DNA from: Chryseosolibacter histidinae
GTDB lineage: Bacteria; Bacteroidota; Bacteroidia; Cytophagales; Cyclobacteriaceae
Reading direction: 5' to 3'
Assembly: GCF_018598225.1 (NCBI RefSeq)
Contig: NZ_JAHESF010000011.1
Location: 124,001 to 188,000 of the forward strand
DNA length: 64,000 nt
Shown: positions 27,638-36,495 of the stretch, piece after piece
Layout: the number at the start of each line of letters is the position of its first letter
How positions within the stretch are numbered: the first letter of the stretch is position 1
Position numbers and translations under genes: made by a program
Notes under the pieces: model-generated
Databases searched by the model: none
Seen by the model: the letters and a program-made list of their open reading frames with translations, nothing else
What the model was told of the DNA's origin: nothing

Positions 27638-28210
27638 TCAGTACGAAAACTTTCTATTCAGGATCTCGCTCATGACGACCGCTTTCTTGAATCCCTCAGG
27701 ATCCTGAAAATCTTTTGTGTATTCTTCCAATAAATTGCGTTGCTGCACTTGTTCAAAGACCTTGAACTTACCGAACTCAACCTTCGTATCTTTGATGTTC
27801 ATCGTCTCTTCCAGCGAAGGACGTAAGAAAGCCTGGCGTTTTGCTTCTTCATAGTCAGCATACAACCTGTCTTTCTTGCGATAGTTGTAATTGACATCTT
27901 CCAGGTCCTGCTCCTCCTCTCCTACCTGATCATCATAATCGACATAGGCAGGTGTCGGCTTCAGCTGGGCGGGCTCAAAAACAGGTGGTTTGGGTTGCTT
28001 TGCCTCCGTGATCTCCCGCAACAATTCCTCAAAGGTTAACGCCTTGGGCTGATTAACCGGTTTTGGCGGTGGCGTTGAATCGTAATTGACCTGACGGTCA
28101 GGCTTGTAGTCCGGAACATCAGAGGGCTGCTGCCCCTGCGACTTCTTTAAAGCCCTGCTCACCAGATAGATGATGCCTATGATCAGGTATATCCAATGCT
28201 GAAGTTCCAT
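27638..28210 (-). CDS. Unidentified membrane-anchored protein
   Basis: A 190-residue protein with an N-terminal membrane helix (WIYLIIGIIYLVSRAL, residues 6-21), a Pro/Lys-rich linker (PPPKPVNQPK, PKPPVFEPAQ) and an acidic, Tyr/Asp-rich C-terminal half ending in a helix-like VVMSEILNRKFSY. I do not recognise a named family. The helix followed by a basic KKS suggests the bulk of the protein is cytoplasmic. It lies upstream of, and divergent to, smc; the reading frame is well conserved in style (charged, low in rare residues) and looks genuinely coding. Confidence 0.75.
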   Translation of the reverse strand: MELQHWIYLIIGIIYLVSRALKKSQGQQPSDVPDYKPDRQVNYDSTPPPKPVNQPKALTFEELLREITEAKQPKPPVFEPAQLKPTPAYVDYDDQVGEEEQDLEDVNYNYRKKDRLYADYEEAKRQAFLRPSLEETMNIKDTKVEFGKFKVFEQVQQRNLLEEYTKDFQDPEGFKKAVVMSEILNRKFSY

Positions 28211-28298
28211 TAAACAAAATTAGTAAAATAATTGAAAAACGCTATTTCCTGGATTCTATCGCCGATTTTCCACCAAGTTTCGGAATCCCGGATTTTTA

Positions 28299-28331
28299 TT
28301 TTGAATTGCCGGAGGCAGTGACTTATCTTTG
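28299..28331 (+). promoter_or_regulatory. Bacteroidota-type promoter for smc
   Basis: TTTTG (28299-28303), a 20-base spacer, then TATCTTTG (28324-28331), an exact TAnnTTTG. It would give a leader of about 105 bases before the smc start. The rest of the 233-base gap holds no gene that I can support. Confidence 0.55.
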
Positions 28332-28443
28332 CCGACTTATCTCTAGAAAGTAGCCGGGAATCTCGCAAGATTCCGTGCTTCACGGGATCGGAGGGCGGGC
28401 ACATTCACAGAGAACTTTTTAACCACTACAACCACTTAAGAGC

Positions 28444-31400
28444 ATGCAATTAGCGAAACTGGAGATTAAAGGCTTCAAGAGTTTTGCCGACAAAGTTGTT
28501 ATCAATTTTGACGAGGGGATCACAGGAATTGTCGGGCCCAATGGCTGCGGGAAGTCAAACGTTGTTGATTCCATCCGCTGGGTATTGGGTGAGCAGAAGA
28601 CCAGTGCCTTGCGATCGGAGAAGATGGAGAACGTCATTTTTAATGGCACCAGCCAGCGTTCGCCTCAGCAGATGGCCGAAGTAGCGCTGACCATAAATAA
28701 CACCAAGAACATCCTTCCAACAGAATATTCACAGATCACCATCACGCGCCGTCTCTACCGCTCGGGTGAAAGCGAATACCTGCTGAATGGCGTGGTGTGC
28801 CGTCTCAAGGATATCACCAACCTGTTCATGGATACCGGTGTTGCCTCCAACAGCTACGCCATCATCGAGCTCGGCATGGTTGACGACCTGCTCAACGACC
28901 GTGACAACAGCCGCAGAACGTTGTTCGAGGAAGCGGCCGGCATTTCGAAATTCAAGAAACGCAAGAAGGAAACACTCAAGAAGCTTGAAGATACCGACGC
29001 CGACCTGGAGCGCGTGGAGGACCTGCTCTTCGAGATCGAAAAGAACATGAAAAGTCTCGAGAAGCAGGCCAAGCAGACCGAGAACTACTACAAGATCAAA
29101 GAAGACTACAAGGAGAAAAGCATCAACTTGGCCAAGGTGGTGGTGAACAAGCAGAAAGACAAGTTCAATACCATCAGCCAGCGCATTGAAGCCGAGAACG
29201 ACCGCAAGCTTGCGCTTACTTCGGGCATCGCAGAAAAGGAAGCTGCCATCGAAAAAGCAAAAGCCGAGCTCATCCTTAAAGAGAAAACACTGTCGTCACG
29301 GCAGAAGGCCATCAACGAATTCGTCTCGAAGATCCGTGCTTACGAAAGCGAAAAGCAGATCAAGAACGAAAGGCTGAAATACCTGAACGACCGTGCCAAC
29401 GGCCTGCGCGAGCAGATCGAACAAGACAAGAAAAGCAACGAACGCGCACGCTTCAGCATCCAGAGCCTTGAAGCTGAGAAAGCTTCCGCCCAGGACATTC
29501 TCAACGAGATCAACCAGAAGCTCGACCACCTGAAAGCGGAATACGAAGAGCAGAAGCTGAAGACCACTTCGCTGCAGGCAGAGTCTGATGGCCTGCGTCA
29601 GGTGCAGCGCGAGCGCCAGGAAGAAAGCTTCCAGATCAACAAGGGCGTGGAGATCCGCGAGATCCAGGTGTCGTCGTTCAAGCAAGAGCTCGAACGCACC
29701 GCCACCGACACCAGCCAGCAGAGCGCCAGCCTCATGGAGTTTGAAAAGAAGCTGGTAGTGTTACAAGAAGACGTCAACACCAGGACCGAAGAGCTCGAAA
29801 ACCTGAAGAAGGCCGAAGAGGAAGCGCAGAACCGTACCCTGTCGCTGGAGAAGACCATCGACATGATCCGCGAGGAGATGAACGTGACCAGCCGCAAGCT
29901 GGATGCGCGCCAGAACGAATACAACCTCACCAAATCACTGGTAGAGAACCTGGAAGGATTTCCCGAGGCCATCAAGTTCCTCAAAAAGAAAGTGGCCAAG
30001 AATGCGCCGCTCCTCTCAGACATCCTCACCACATCAGAAGAATACCGGGTGGCCATCGAGAACTACCTCGAGCCCTACCTTAACTACTATATCGTTGAAC
30101 ACGAATCGGAAGCGTACGAGGCCATCAACATCCTCAGCGATGCTTCCAAGGGAAAAGCGCACTTCTTTATCCTGGATGCTTTCGAAAAATTCGAATCGAG
30201 CTCGTCTCGCATCTATTCCAACGCTTTCCCGGCCACGCAGATCATCGAGTTCGATCCGAAGTACCGCAAGCTGATGACGTATATTCTCGATCGCGTTTAT
30301 ATCTATGAAGGCGACATCAAGAACATACCCGCTACCGACGAGAATACCTTCATCACCAAGAGCGGCAAGCTCACACGCCGCAAGTTCAGCATCTCCGGTG
30401 GTTCCGTAGGGTTGTTCGAAGGTAAGAAGATCGGCCGCGCGAAGAACCTCGAGAAGCTCGAGAAAGAGATCAAAGAGCTTACTGTAAAGCTCGACGAGAT
30501 CCGGATCAGCCTGGTAGAAAAGCAGGGCGACCTGGAGAAGCTGCGCAACAACAAGCTGCGCCACGAGATCGAAGCGCTGCAGAACACCATCCGCCAGGTA
30601 AATGAAGAATACGTTTCTGTGCGCACCAAACGCGAGCAGTTCTCGCAAATGCTCAGCAACGCCGACCTGCGCCGCGAAGATATCCTCGAAAAGATCGACA
30701 CGCTGCTGAAAGAGCTTGACGACCTGAAACCGAAAGCGCAGAAAGCGCAGCACGATTTCCAGGAAGCAGAGAACAAACTTTCAGCCCTCACGGAAAGGCT
30801 GGCCTCCAACAGCGAGCTGCTGAGCCAGAAATCAGCGGCCTTCAACGAGCAGAATATCTTCTTCCACCAGCAGGAGAACCGCGTGAAGAGCATCGACCAG
30901 GAGATCCGCTTCAAGCAGGAGTCCATGGACCAGAGCAGCCAGCGCGTGCAGGCGAACGAAGAAGAGCTCACCAAAAACGAGCAGGAGATCAGGAAGATCG
31001 CTGACAGCACCGAGACCAACGACGACGAGCTGCTGGGCATGTACGAGGAGAAGGAGGAAATGGAAAAAGGCCTCAGCGAAGCAGAAAAAGAATACTACGA
31101 ATCACGCGGCACCATCGACACGGTGGAGAAAGAGCTGCGCGAAGTATCGCATACCCGCCAGAGCATCGACAGCCTGCTGATGGAGCTTCAGAACTCCCTC
31201 AACGAAAGCAAGCTGCAGCTCAACTCCGTGAAAGAAAGGTTGTCTGTTGAGTTCAATGTGGACCTCGACTCCGTTATGGGCCAGAGCTCACCGGAAGAAT
31301 CTGAAGCCCTCGCCAAACTCGACGAGGACAAGCTGCTGAGCGACGTGAAGAAGATCCGTGAGAAGCTCGACAACATGGGCCCCATCAATCCCATGGCCAT

Positions 31401-31980
31401 GGAAGCTTATACGGAGATCAAACAACGCAACGACTTTATCCTCGCGCAGAAAGAAGACCTGCTGAAAGCGAAGGAGTCACTTTACAATACCATCAGCGAG
31501 ATCGAGGGTGTGGCCAGCGAGACATTCCTGGATGCTTTCAACAAGATCAAGGAACACTTCATCCGCGTATTCCGCTCGCTGTTCACCGAAGGCGACGAAT
31601 GCGACCTGAAGCTTACCGATCCAAGCAAACCGCTTGATTCCGATATCGACATCATCGCGAAGCCTAAAGGAAAACGTCCGCTGACCATCAACCAGCTTTC
31701 AGGAGGGGAAAAGACGCTCACGGCCACGGCCCTGCTCTTCTCCATGTATCTGTTGAAACCTGCACCGTTCTGTATCTTTGATGAGGTGGATGCGCCACTC
31801 GACGATGCCAACATCGACAAGTTCAATAACATCATCCGCAACTTCAGCAAAGACAGCCAGTTCGTGATCGTGACCCACAACAAGCGTACGATGTCTTCTA
31901 CCGACGTGATCTACGGTATCACCATGGTGGAGAAAGGCATCTCGAGAGTTGTGCCGGTGGATCTGAGGGAGCTTGCGTAA
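28444..31980 (+). CDS. smc: Chromosome segregation ATPase SMC
   Basis: A 1,178-residue protein with the full SMC plan. The N-terminal head has Walker A GPNGCGKSN (residues 31-39). Two long coiled coils flank a hinge at about 515-670 (LEGFPEAIKFLKKKV to FSISGGSVGLFEGK). The C-terminal head has signature LSGGEKTLTA (from residue 1085), Walker B FCIFDEVDAPLDD and the D-loop. Length is typical for bacterial SMC. With ScpA and ScpB (not in the window) it compacts and separates chromosomes. It has its own promoter and a strong terminator, so it is probably transcribed alone. Confidence 0.97.
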   Translation: MQLAKLEIKGFKSFADKVVINFDEGITGIVGPNGCGKSNVVDSIRWVLGEQKTSALRSEKMENVIFNGTSQRSPQQMAEVALTINNTKNILPTEYSQITITRRLYRSGESEYLLNGVVCRLKDITNLFMDTGVASNSYAIIELGMVDDLLNDRDNSRRTLFEEAAGISKFKKRKKETLKKLEDTDADLERVEDLLFEIEKNMKSLEKQAKQTENYYKIKEDYKEKSINLAKVVVNKQKDKFNTISQRIEAENDRKLALTSGIAEKEAAIEKAKAELILKEKTLSSRQKAINEFVSKIRAYESEKQIKNERLKYLNDRANGLREQIEQDKKSNERARFSIQSLEAEKASAQDILNEINQKLDHLKAEYEEQKLKTTSLQAESDGLRQVQRERQEESFQINKGVEIREIQVSSFKQELERTATDTSQQSASLMEFEKKLVVLQEDVNTRTEELENLKKAEEEAQNRTLSLEKTIDMIREEMNVTSRKLDARQNEYNLTKSLVENLEGFPEAIKFLKKKVAKNAPLLSDILTTSEEYRVAIENYLEPYLNYYIVEHESEAYEAINILSDASKGKAHFFILDAFEKFESSSSRIYSNAFPATQIIEFDPKYRKLMTYILDRVYIYEGDIKNIPATDENTFITKSGKLTRRKFSISGGSVGLFEGKKIGRAKNLEKLEKEIKELTVKLDEIRISLVEKQGDLEKLRNNKLRHEIEALQNTIRQVNEEYVSVRTKREQFSQMLSNADLRREDILEKIDTLLKELDDLKPKAQKAQHDFQEAENKLSALTERLASNSELLSQKSAAFNEQNIFFHQQENRVKSIDQEIRFKQESMDQSSQRVQANEEELTKNEQEIRKIADSTETNDDELLGMYEEKEEMEKGLSEAEKEYYESRGTIDTVEKELREVSHTRQSIDSLLMELQNSLNESKLQLNSVKERLSVEFNVDLDSVMGQSSPEESEALAKLDEDKLLSDVKKIREKLDNMGPINPMAMEAYTEIKQRNDFILAQKEDLLKAKESLYNTISEIEGVASETFLDAFNKIKEHFIRVFRSLFTEGDECDLKLTDPSKPLDSDIDIIAKPKGKRPLTINQLSGGEKTLTATALLFSMYLLKPAPFCIFDEVDAPLDDANIDKFNNIIRNFSKDSQFVIVTHNKRTMSSTDVIYGITMVEKGISRVVPVDLRELA

Positions 31981-32000
31981 GAAGATCAGTGATTATAGAG

Positions 32001-32036
32001 AAAGAGAGGCTGTCGAAAGGCGGCCTCTCTTTTTTG
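32001..32036 (+). terminator. Rho-independent terminator of smc
   Basis: AGAGAGGC and GCCTCTCT form an 8-bp stem around an 11-base loop and are followed by TTTTTT, 20 bases past the smc stop. Confidence 0.85.
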
Positions 32037-32038
32037 TT

Positions 32039-32067
32039 GCCGGTTGCCGGTTGCCGGTTGGCCGGTT
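32039..32067. repeat. Four-unit heptamer array (GCCGGTT)
   Basis: Three exact GCCGGTT units, a single extra G, then a fourth unit. The array begins directly after the T run of the smc terminator. Confidence 0.7.
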
Positions 32068-32104
32068 AGTTCGGTGTCTTTCAAGCAACTACACGTTCCA
32101 AGAA

Positions 32105-33403
32105 TTATCTAGTAAGCATCAAAGATTTAGTGTCCACCTGTTTTCCGTCTACTACAAGGCTGTAATAATAAAGGCCCGGCTGTAACGTGCTACCTTCGAT
32201 GGTTAGTTCGCCCCTGCCTGGGCTAAGACGCGGATAAGAGCTTATCTGGCGGCCCTGCAGATCAAATATGTAAAGTGTGCCCTGTGAGCCTTCCGGAAAC
32301 TCATATTCAATTCGGGTACTCTGATTGAACGGGTTGGGATGATTCTGCTGTAACACGGTACCGACCTGCCTCAATGATGACAATTCTCCTTTTACGGATA
32401 GTTCAGATTTTAACGCATCCACTTCTTTAGACAGGTCCTTGATCGCTTCCAGGAGTACCGGGATCATGCCTTGATAATTGACTGCCAAATATCCCTGTCC
32501 GTCCTCGTGGACCAGTTCCGGAAATACCTTTTGCAGGTCCTGCGCTATAAACCCAGCTTGAATCCCATCTGCCACTTTCCGCGAAGCCGTGACTTCTTTG
32601 TTGAACTCATAATTAACTCCTTGTACGCTATTGATCTTTTCGAGCGCATGCGTAATGCGTTGTTCATTCTTTTTAAAACGTTTATCTGAACTTACCCATA
32701 ATCCTGTAGCAAAAGCATCTCCGTTTACACTTAATGCATAAGTACCAAGCGTACTTGTACCAATACCCAACTGCCCCGTGCTGAAATTACCGTAGACTAA
32801 AGGATTAACGGATGACGGGCCATTGTTGATAATTAGCCGATTATTGGCTGAGGTCTCATTGTAGCCAGATTCGTTACCAATGAACACATTTCCATCTCCA
32901 TTATTATTAAAACCAGCATAGCGCCCCAGAAATACATTATAGGACCCAGATATATTCAAAAACCCCGCTCTCATCCCAAAAAATGCATTCCAATTGCCGG
33001 TTTGATTCAAAGTACCGGTAGAAAATCCAAAAAAGGCGTTTTCGATCCCTGTTGTATTCGATACGCCGGCAGCAGAACCAAATGCAGAATTGTTCTGCCC
33101 GGTCGTGTTCTCCATACCGGTTGAAGACCCAAAAAAGGTATTATTTGATCCCGTAGTATTTTTCAAACCAGCCCTAAATCCAATGAATGAATTGGCGAAT
33201 CCTGTGGTATTAGCCTTTCCCGCCTCATGGCCTACGAACGTATTGTTAGTTCCAGTTACAACGTCACCAGCCTGATAACCAATAGATGTGTTAAAATTGC
33301 CTGCATTACCTGCACCGGTTCCATAATCAGTATTCTGCGCGTAAAGATGGCCAGTTAACATCATCGCTGCACCGGCGATAAAGAGTAGTTTTTTTGTTTT
33401 CAT
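32105..33403 (-). CDS. YadA-head-like surface protein with S74 chaperone and type A T9SS sorting domain
   Basis: A 432-residue protein. Signal peptide to about residue 22; about seven repeats of 20-22 residues at 40-180 (NTTGxxNxFFGxxAG), like the left-handed helix of YadA heads; an intramolecular chaperone of the endosialidase type (peptidase S74) at about 237-335 with the hallmark SSDKRFKKN; then a C-terminal type A sorting domain from about 350 (NHPNPFNQSTRIEYEFP, GLYYYSLVVDG, ending SLMLTR). Phage-type S74 domains trimerise a beta-helix and cut themselves off before the Ser of the SDxR motif. Secretion through T9SS to the surface is expected. A role in adhesion is inference. Confidence 0.82.
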   Translation of the reverse strand: MKTKKLLFIAGAAMMLTGHLYAQNTDYGTGAGNAGNFNTSIGYQAGDVVTGTNNTFVGHEAGKANTTGFANSFIGFRAGLKNTTGSNNTFFGSSTGMENTTGQNNSAFGSAAGVSNTTGIENAFFGFSTGTLNQTGNWNAFFGMRAGFLNISGSYNVFLGRYAGFNNNGDGNVFIGNESGYNETSANNRLIINNGPSSVNPLVYGNFSTGQLGIGTSTLGTYALSVNGDAFATGLWVSSDKRFKKNEQRITHALEKINSVQGVNYEFNKEVTASRKVADGIQAGFIAQDLQKVFPELVHEDGQGYLAVNYQGMIPVLLEAIKDLSKEVDALKSELSVKGELSSLRQVGTVLQQNHPNPFNQSTRIEYEFPEGSQGTLYIFDLQGRQISSYPRLSPGRGELTIEGSTLQPGLYYYSLVVDGKQVDTKSLMLTR

Positions 33404-33746
33404 AGTGTTGTGTTTTTTATTGAAATAAAAGTTACAACACTATGGCTACTGTTTTTTAACGAGGTAATAATTTCTACGTCTGCGCTAAAAGAAGGTAAAT
33501 TTTAACAAAAGGATCATATCAGAAACGAGGGCCCGTATTAAAGCTTTTCATCAAGCGTCCTTAGATTACTTTGTCATATTGATGCTATTACTTTTCGGAA
33601 AATGATACGACACAACGTTATGGCTATCATGTAATAAAGCGTATACCACTAATACCTAAATAACTCCTTTCAACACGCTGTTAGGTATAGACAAGTATAC
33701 ATTCGTGATTATCTTCCCATTTTGAAGGGACTGAAGTTCAAAACCA
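33404..33746. other. Intergenic stretch with no gene
   Basis: I see no coding frame, RNA gene, terminator with a T run or TAnnTTTG promoter here. Two loosely related stretches, acaacactatggct near 33433 and acacaacgttatggct near 33610, are the only internal similarity noticed. Confidence 0.5.
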
Positions 33747-33797
33747 CATCGTGTAATCAGTGCTCGTCCGAAACCGGCAACTGGCAACCGGCAACTG
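33747..33797. repeat. Dispersed repeat ending in a heptamer array (AACCGGC / AACTGGC)
   Basis: AACCGGC AACTGGC AACCGGC AACTGG occupy 33771-33797, two bases before the stop of the permease gene. The array and the 24 bases before it (CATCGTGTA...) match 36443-36491 with only about eight differences. Confidence 0.7.
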
Positions 33798-33799
33798 GA

Positions 33800-36196
33800 C
33801 TATTCCACCTTCAAACTCCTGGCAGGATGAACCACCGCAGCTTTTATTGCCTGGAAGCTCACCGTTAACAGTGTAATGGTCAACGCGCCGGCGCTGGCAA
33901 TAGCGAAGATCCACCAACCCATCTCAGTTCTGTATTGATATTTGAGCAGCCACTGGCCGAGCAGATAATTGGATACCGGTATGGCTATCAGGCATGAGAT
34001 CAGCACCAGCCATACGAAGTCGCGCGACAACAGTTTCCACAGGCTGAATACGGAGGCTCCTAAAATTTTCCGGATGCCGATCTCGCGCGTGCGCTGTTCA
34101 GCGATAAAAGAGGCCAGGCCAAAAATGCCCAGGCAGCTGATAAAGATCGCCAGGGCTGTGAAAACGTTGGTAAGCTTACCGATCCGTTCTTCGCCGGCAA
34201 ATTTCAGCGCATACTCCTGCTCAGCAAACTTATAATCGAAGGGCGCGGAAGGATTATATTTTTTGAATACGTTACCGATCCTGGCGAGGGCATCATGCGC
34301 ACCTGCTGCGGGATCGATCTTTACATTGATAAAGTTCGCGTTGTCGTAGTTCAGGTAAAAGATCGTGGGCTCAACGGGATCATACGGTGAAGTCATGAGC
34401 ATATCGTCGATCACACCTATGATCTTCAGCTCATCACCTCCCCCACCCCACCACACGCTTTGACCGATCGGATTTTCAAACCCCATCTCTTTGGCAGCCG
34501 CCGCATTCAAAACCAGGCTCGTGGAAAGATCAGTTGAGAAGTCTTTGGAGAAATCCCTGCCTGCACTGAATTTCCAGCCTACGGTTTTTCCATATTCGTG
34601 TGTTACGGCCATGGTTGCAAACCTGGTCTCGCGGTTCGAATCATCGCCCGACCAAATAAAACCATTCCTCGTATCCCACACTTCTGTCGTAGGATTCTGC
34701 GATGCTGCAACGTCTATCACTACCCCTGTTTCAAGTAACTCGCTCCGGATCGACTCGTAGTGCTTATGCGTTTCGGGTGTCGACATCGGAATGATCAACA
34801 AGCCATCGCGGTTGTAACCTACAGGGCGATCTTTGGCAAACTGGATCTGGTTATGAACAACCATGGTTCCGATGATCAGCGATGTGGAAACCGTGAATTG
34901 CAAAATCACCAGCGCCTTCCGGGGAGTGGCAGCAAAACGTCCCAGGTGCACAGTTCCCCTCAGCACTTTGATAGGACGGAATGATGACAGGTATAATGCA
35001 GGATAACTTCCCGCGATCAGCCCCGTGAACAACGTAAAGCCCAATCCAGTAATCCAGAACCACGGCTCTGACCACATCAGGCTCATCCGCTTATCGGCCA
35101 ACTCGTTGAAGAATGGTAACGTGAATTCCACCAGGATCAACGCGAAAACAAAACCAATCGTGGCCAGCAGGATCGATTCGCTGAAAAACTGTTTCATCAG
35201 CTGGCTTCTGGCTGAGCCGACTACCTTGCGGATGCCCACCTCTTTGGCACGCTTCTCAGAACGGGCCGTGCTCAGGTTCATAAAATTGATGCAGGCCAGC
35301 AACAACACAAAACCAGCGATGGTCCCGAAGAACCAAACAAACTGAATACGCCCGCCGACGTTCACGCCATTTTTCCACTCAGAGTGCAGATGCCAGCGGC
35401 TCATGGGATACAGGAACACTTCGGGCTTCCTCATCTCCGCCAGCTTGGGGTCTGTGTGGTCGCGTACGATATTGCGGATCTTGTCATTGATGCTTGCAAT
35501 CTGGGCGTTGCCAGCAATTTCCACGTAGATCTCAAACGAGTTTCTTCCCCAATTCTGCTGGGCTTTCTGTGCCGATTCGTTGTTTGAAAGATGGAGCTGC
35601 CATGGCGCAACGAACGCGAGGTCCCTGAACCGTGAATTGTAAGGCAGGTCCTTGTAGACTCCCGTAACGATGGCCTCCATTTTATTATCGATCATCAGTG
35701 TTTTGCCGACTGGGTCCCTGTCGCTGAAAAGCGTTTTCGATAACGACTCTGAAAGCATGATCGACGAAAGGTTTTTCAGGCCGGCGGAGGATCCTCTCAA
35801 CATTTCGAAGGAAAGCATCTCGGGCGTTGCAGGCTCCATAAACCGTCCCTTCACCGTAAACTTCTGATCGGCGAACGCTAAAATGTGATCTGCCACTGGC
35901 GTTGCCAGAACAATGTGTTTGAATTCATCCTGGTACTTGTTTCCAAGCGCATCACGCAGTGGTATGGGCATTGACTCGCGGGTGCTGATCTCGTCGTTGC
36001 TGGTGGAATGCCGCATCACCTGGGCTATGTGTTCGTAATTCTTGTGATACCGGTTAAAATGCAATTCATCGTAGATCCACATGCCTATCAGCATCACCAC
36101 GCCTGCGCCGGCGGCGAGCCCAGTGATGTTGATAACAGAAAAGATTGTATTGTTCCGCAGGCCTCTCCAGGCGATTTTGAAATAATTGAAGATCAT
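33800..36196 (-). CDS. ABC transporter permease, MacB/FtsX type (no prefix domain)
   Basis: A 798-residue inner-membrane protein with two MacB-like periplasmic domains and two FtsX domains. The first membrane helix is at about 18-42. The motif AKEVGIRKVVGSARSQL follows the second helix, and its counterpart TREIGIRKILGASVFSL occurs near residue 700. The chain ends HPARSLKVE. Such proteins work as dimers with a separate ATPase and move or release substrates at the outer leaflet (lipoproteins, peptides, antimicrobials). No ATPase gene is nearby. The gene is monocistronic, with the stop codon touching a heptamer repeat. Confidence 0.88.
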   Translation of the reverse strand: MIFNYFKIAWRGLRNNTIFSVINITGLAAGAGVVMLIGMWIYDELHFNRYHKNYEHIAQVMRHSTSNDEISTRESMPIPLRDALGNKYQDEFKHIVLATPVADHILAFADQKFTVKGRFMEPATPEMLSFEMLRGSSAGLKNLSSIMLSESLSKTLFSDRDPVGKTLMIDNKMEAIVTGVYKDLPYNSRFRDLAFVAPWQLHLSNNESAQKAQQNWGRNSFEIYVEIAGNAQIASINDKIRNIVRDHTDPKLAEMRKPEVFLYPMSRWHLHSEWKNGVNVGGRIQFVWFFGTIAGFVLLLACINFMNLSTARSEKRAKEVGIRKVVGSARSQLMKQFFSESILLATIGFVFALILVEFTLPFFNELADKRMSLMWSEPWFWITGLGFTLFTGLIAGSYPALYLSSFRPIKVLRGTVHLGRFAATPRKALVILQFTVSTSLIIGTMVVHNQIQFAKDRPVGYNRDGLLIIPMSTPETHKHYESIRSELLETGVVIDVAASQNPTTEVWDTRNGFIWSGDDSNRETRFATMAVTHEYGKTVGWKFSAGRDFSKDFSTDLSTSLVLNAAAAKEMGFENPIGQSVWWGGGGDELKIIGVIDDMLMTSPYDPVEPTIFYLNYDNANFINVKIDPAAGAHDALARIGNVFKKYNPSAPFDYKFAEQEYALKFAGEERIGKLTNVFTALAIFISCLGIFGLASFIAEQRTREIGIRKILGASVFSLWKLLSRDFVWLVLISCLIAIPVSNYLLGQWLLKYQYRTEMGWWIFAIASAGALTITLLTVSFQAIKAAVVHPARSLKVE

Positions 36197-36361
36197 CGTC
36201 GGTCTTAAGATATAGATAGGTATAATTTACCGGTTTCGGTGCGGGCACTATGTCAAGATTGGTGCCACATTAAAAGCGGTTGAATCTGCGCCCTATTCAA
36301 CTTGAGCCTATACCTGGCGTTCGCCTGCGGATAATATCGTGCGCACGCGACCAAAATGGTT

Positions 36362-36389
36362 ACCAGTTGCCAGTTGCCGGTAGCCAGTT
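36362..36389. repeat. Four-unit heptamer array (GCCAGTT / GCCGGTA)
   Basis: ACCAGTT GCCAGTT GCCGGTA GCCAGTT in exact 7-base register, about 165 bases upstream of the permease start and inverted relative to the array at 36468-36492. Confidence 0.65.
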
Positions 36390-36442
36390 GGTGCGGGTGC
36401 TGCGTCATTTGACGTGTTACACATCACGTTGATATGCAGACG

Positions 36443-36492
36443 CATCGTGTAGTCCGCGCACGTCTTAAACCGGCAACAGGCAACCGGCAACC
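36443..36492. repeat. Second copy of the CATCGTGTA + AACCGGC dispersed repeat
   Basis: CATCGTGTAGTCCGCGCACG leads into AACCGGC AACAGGC AACCGGC AACC (36468-36492). It ends three bases before the stop of the SRAP gene. Together with the inverted array at 36362 it can fold into a stem around about 80 bases. Confidence 0.7.
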
Positions 36493-36495
36493 ACC

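Noticed and set aside
28210-28404. A 64-codon minus-strand frame between the membrane-anchored protein and smc
   Set aside because: It runs through the good smc promoter and its translation looks random.
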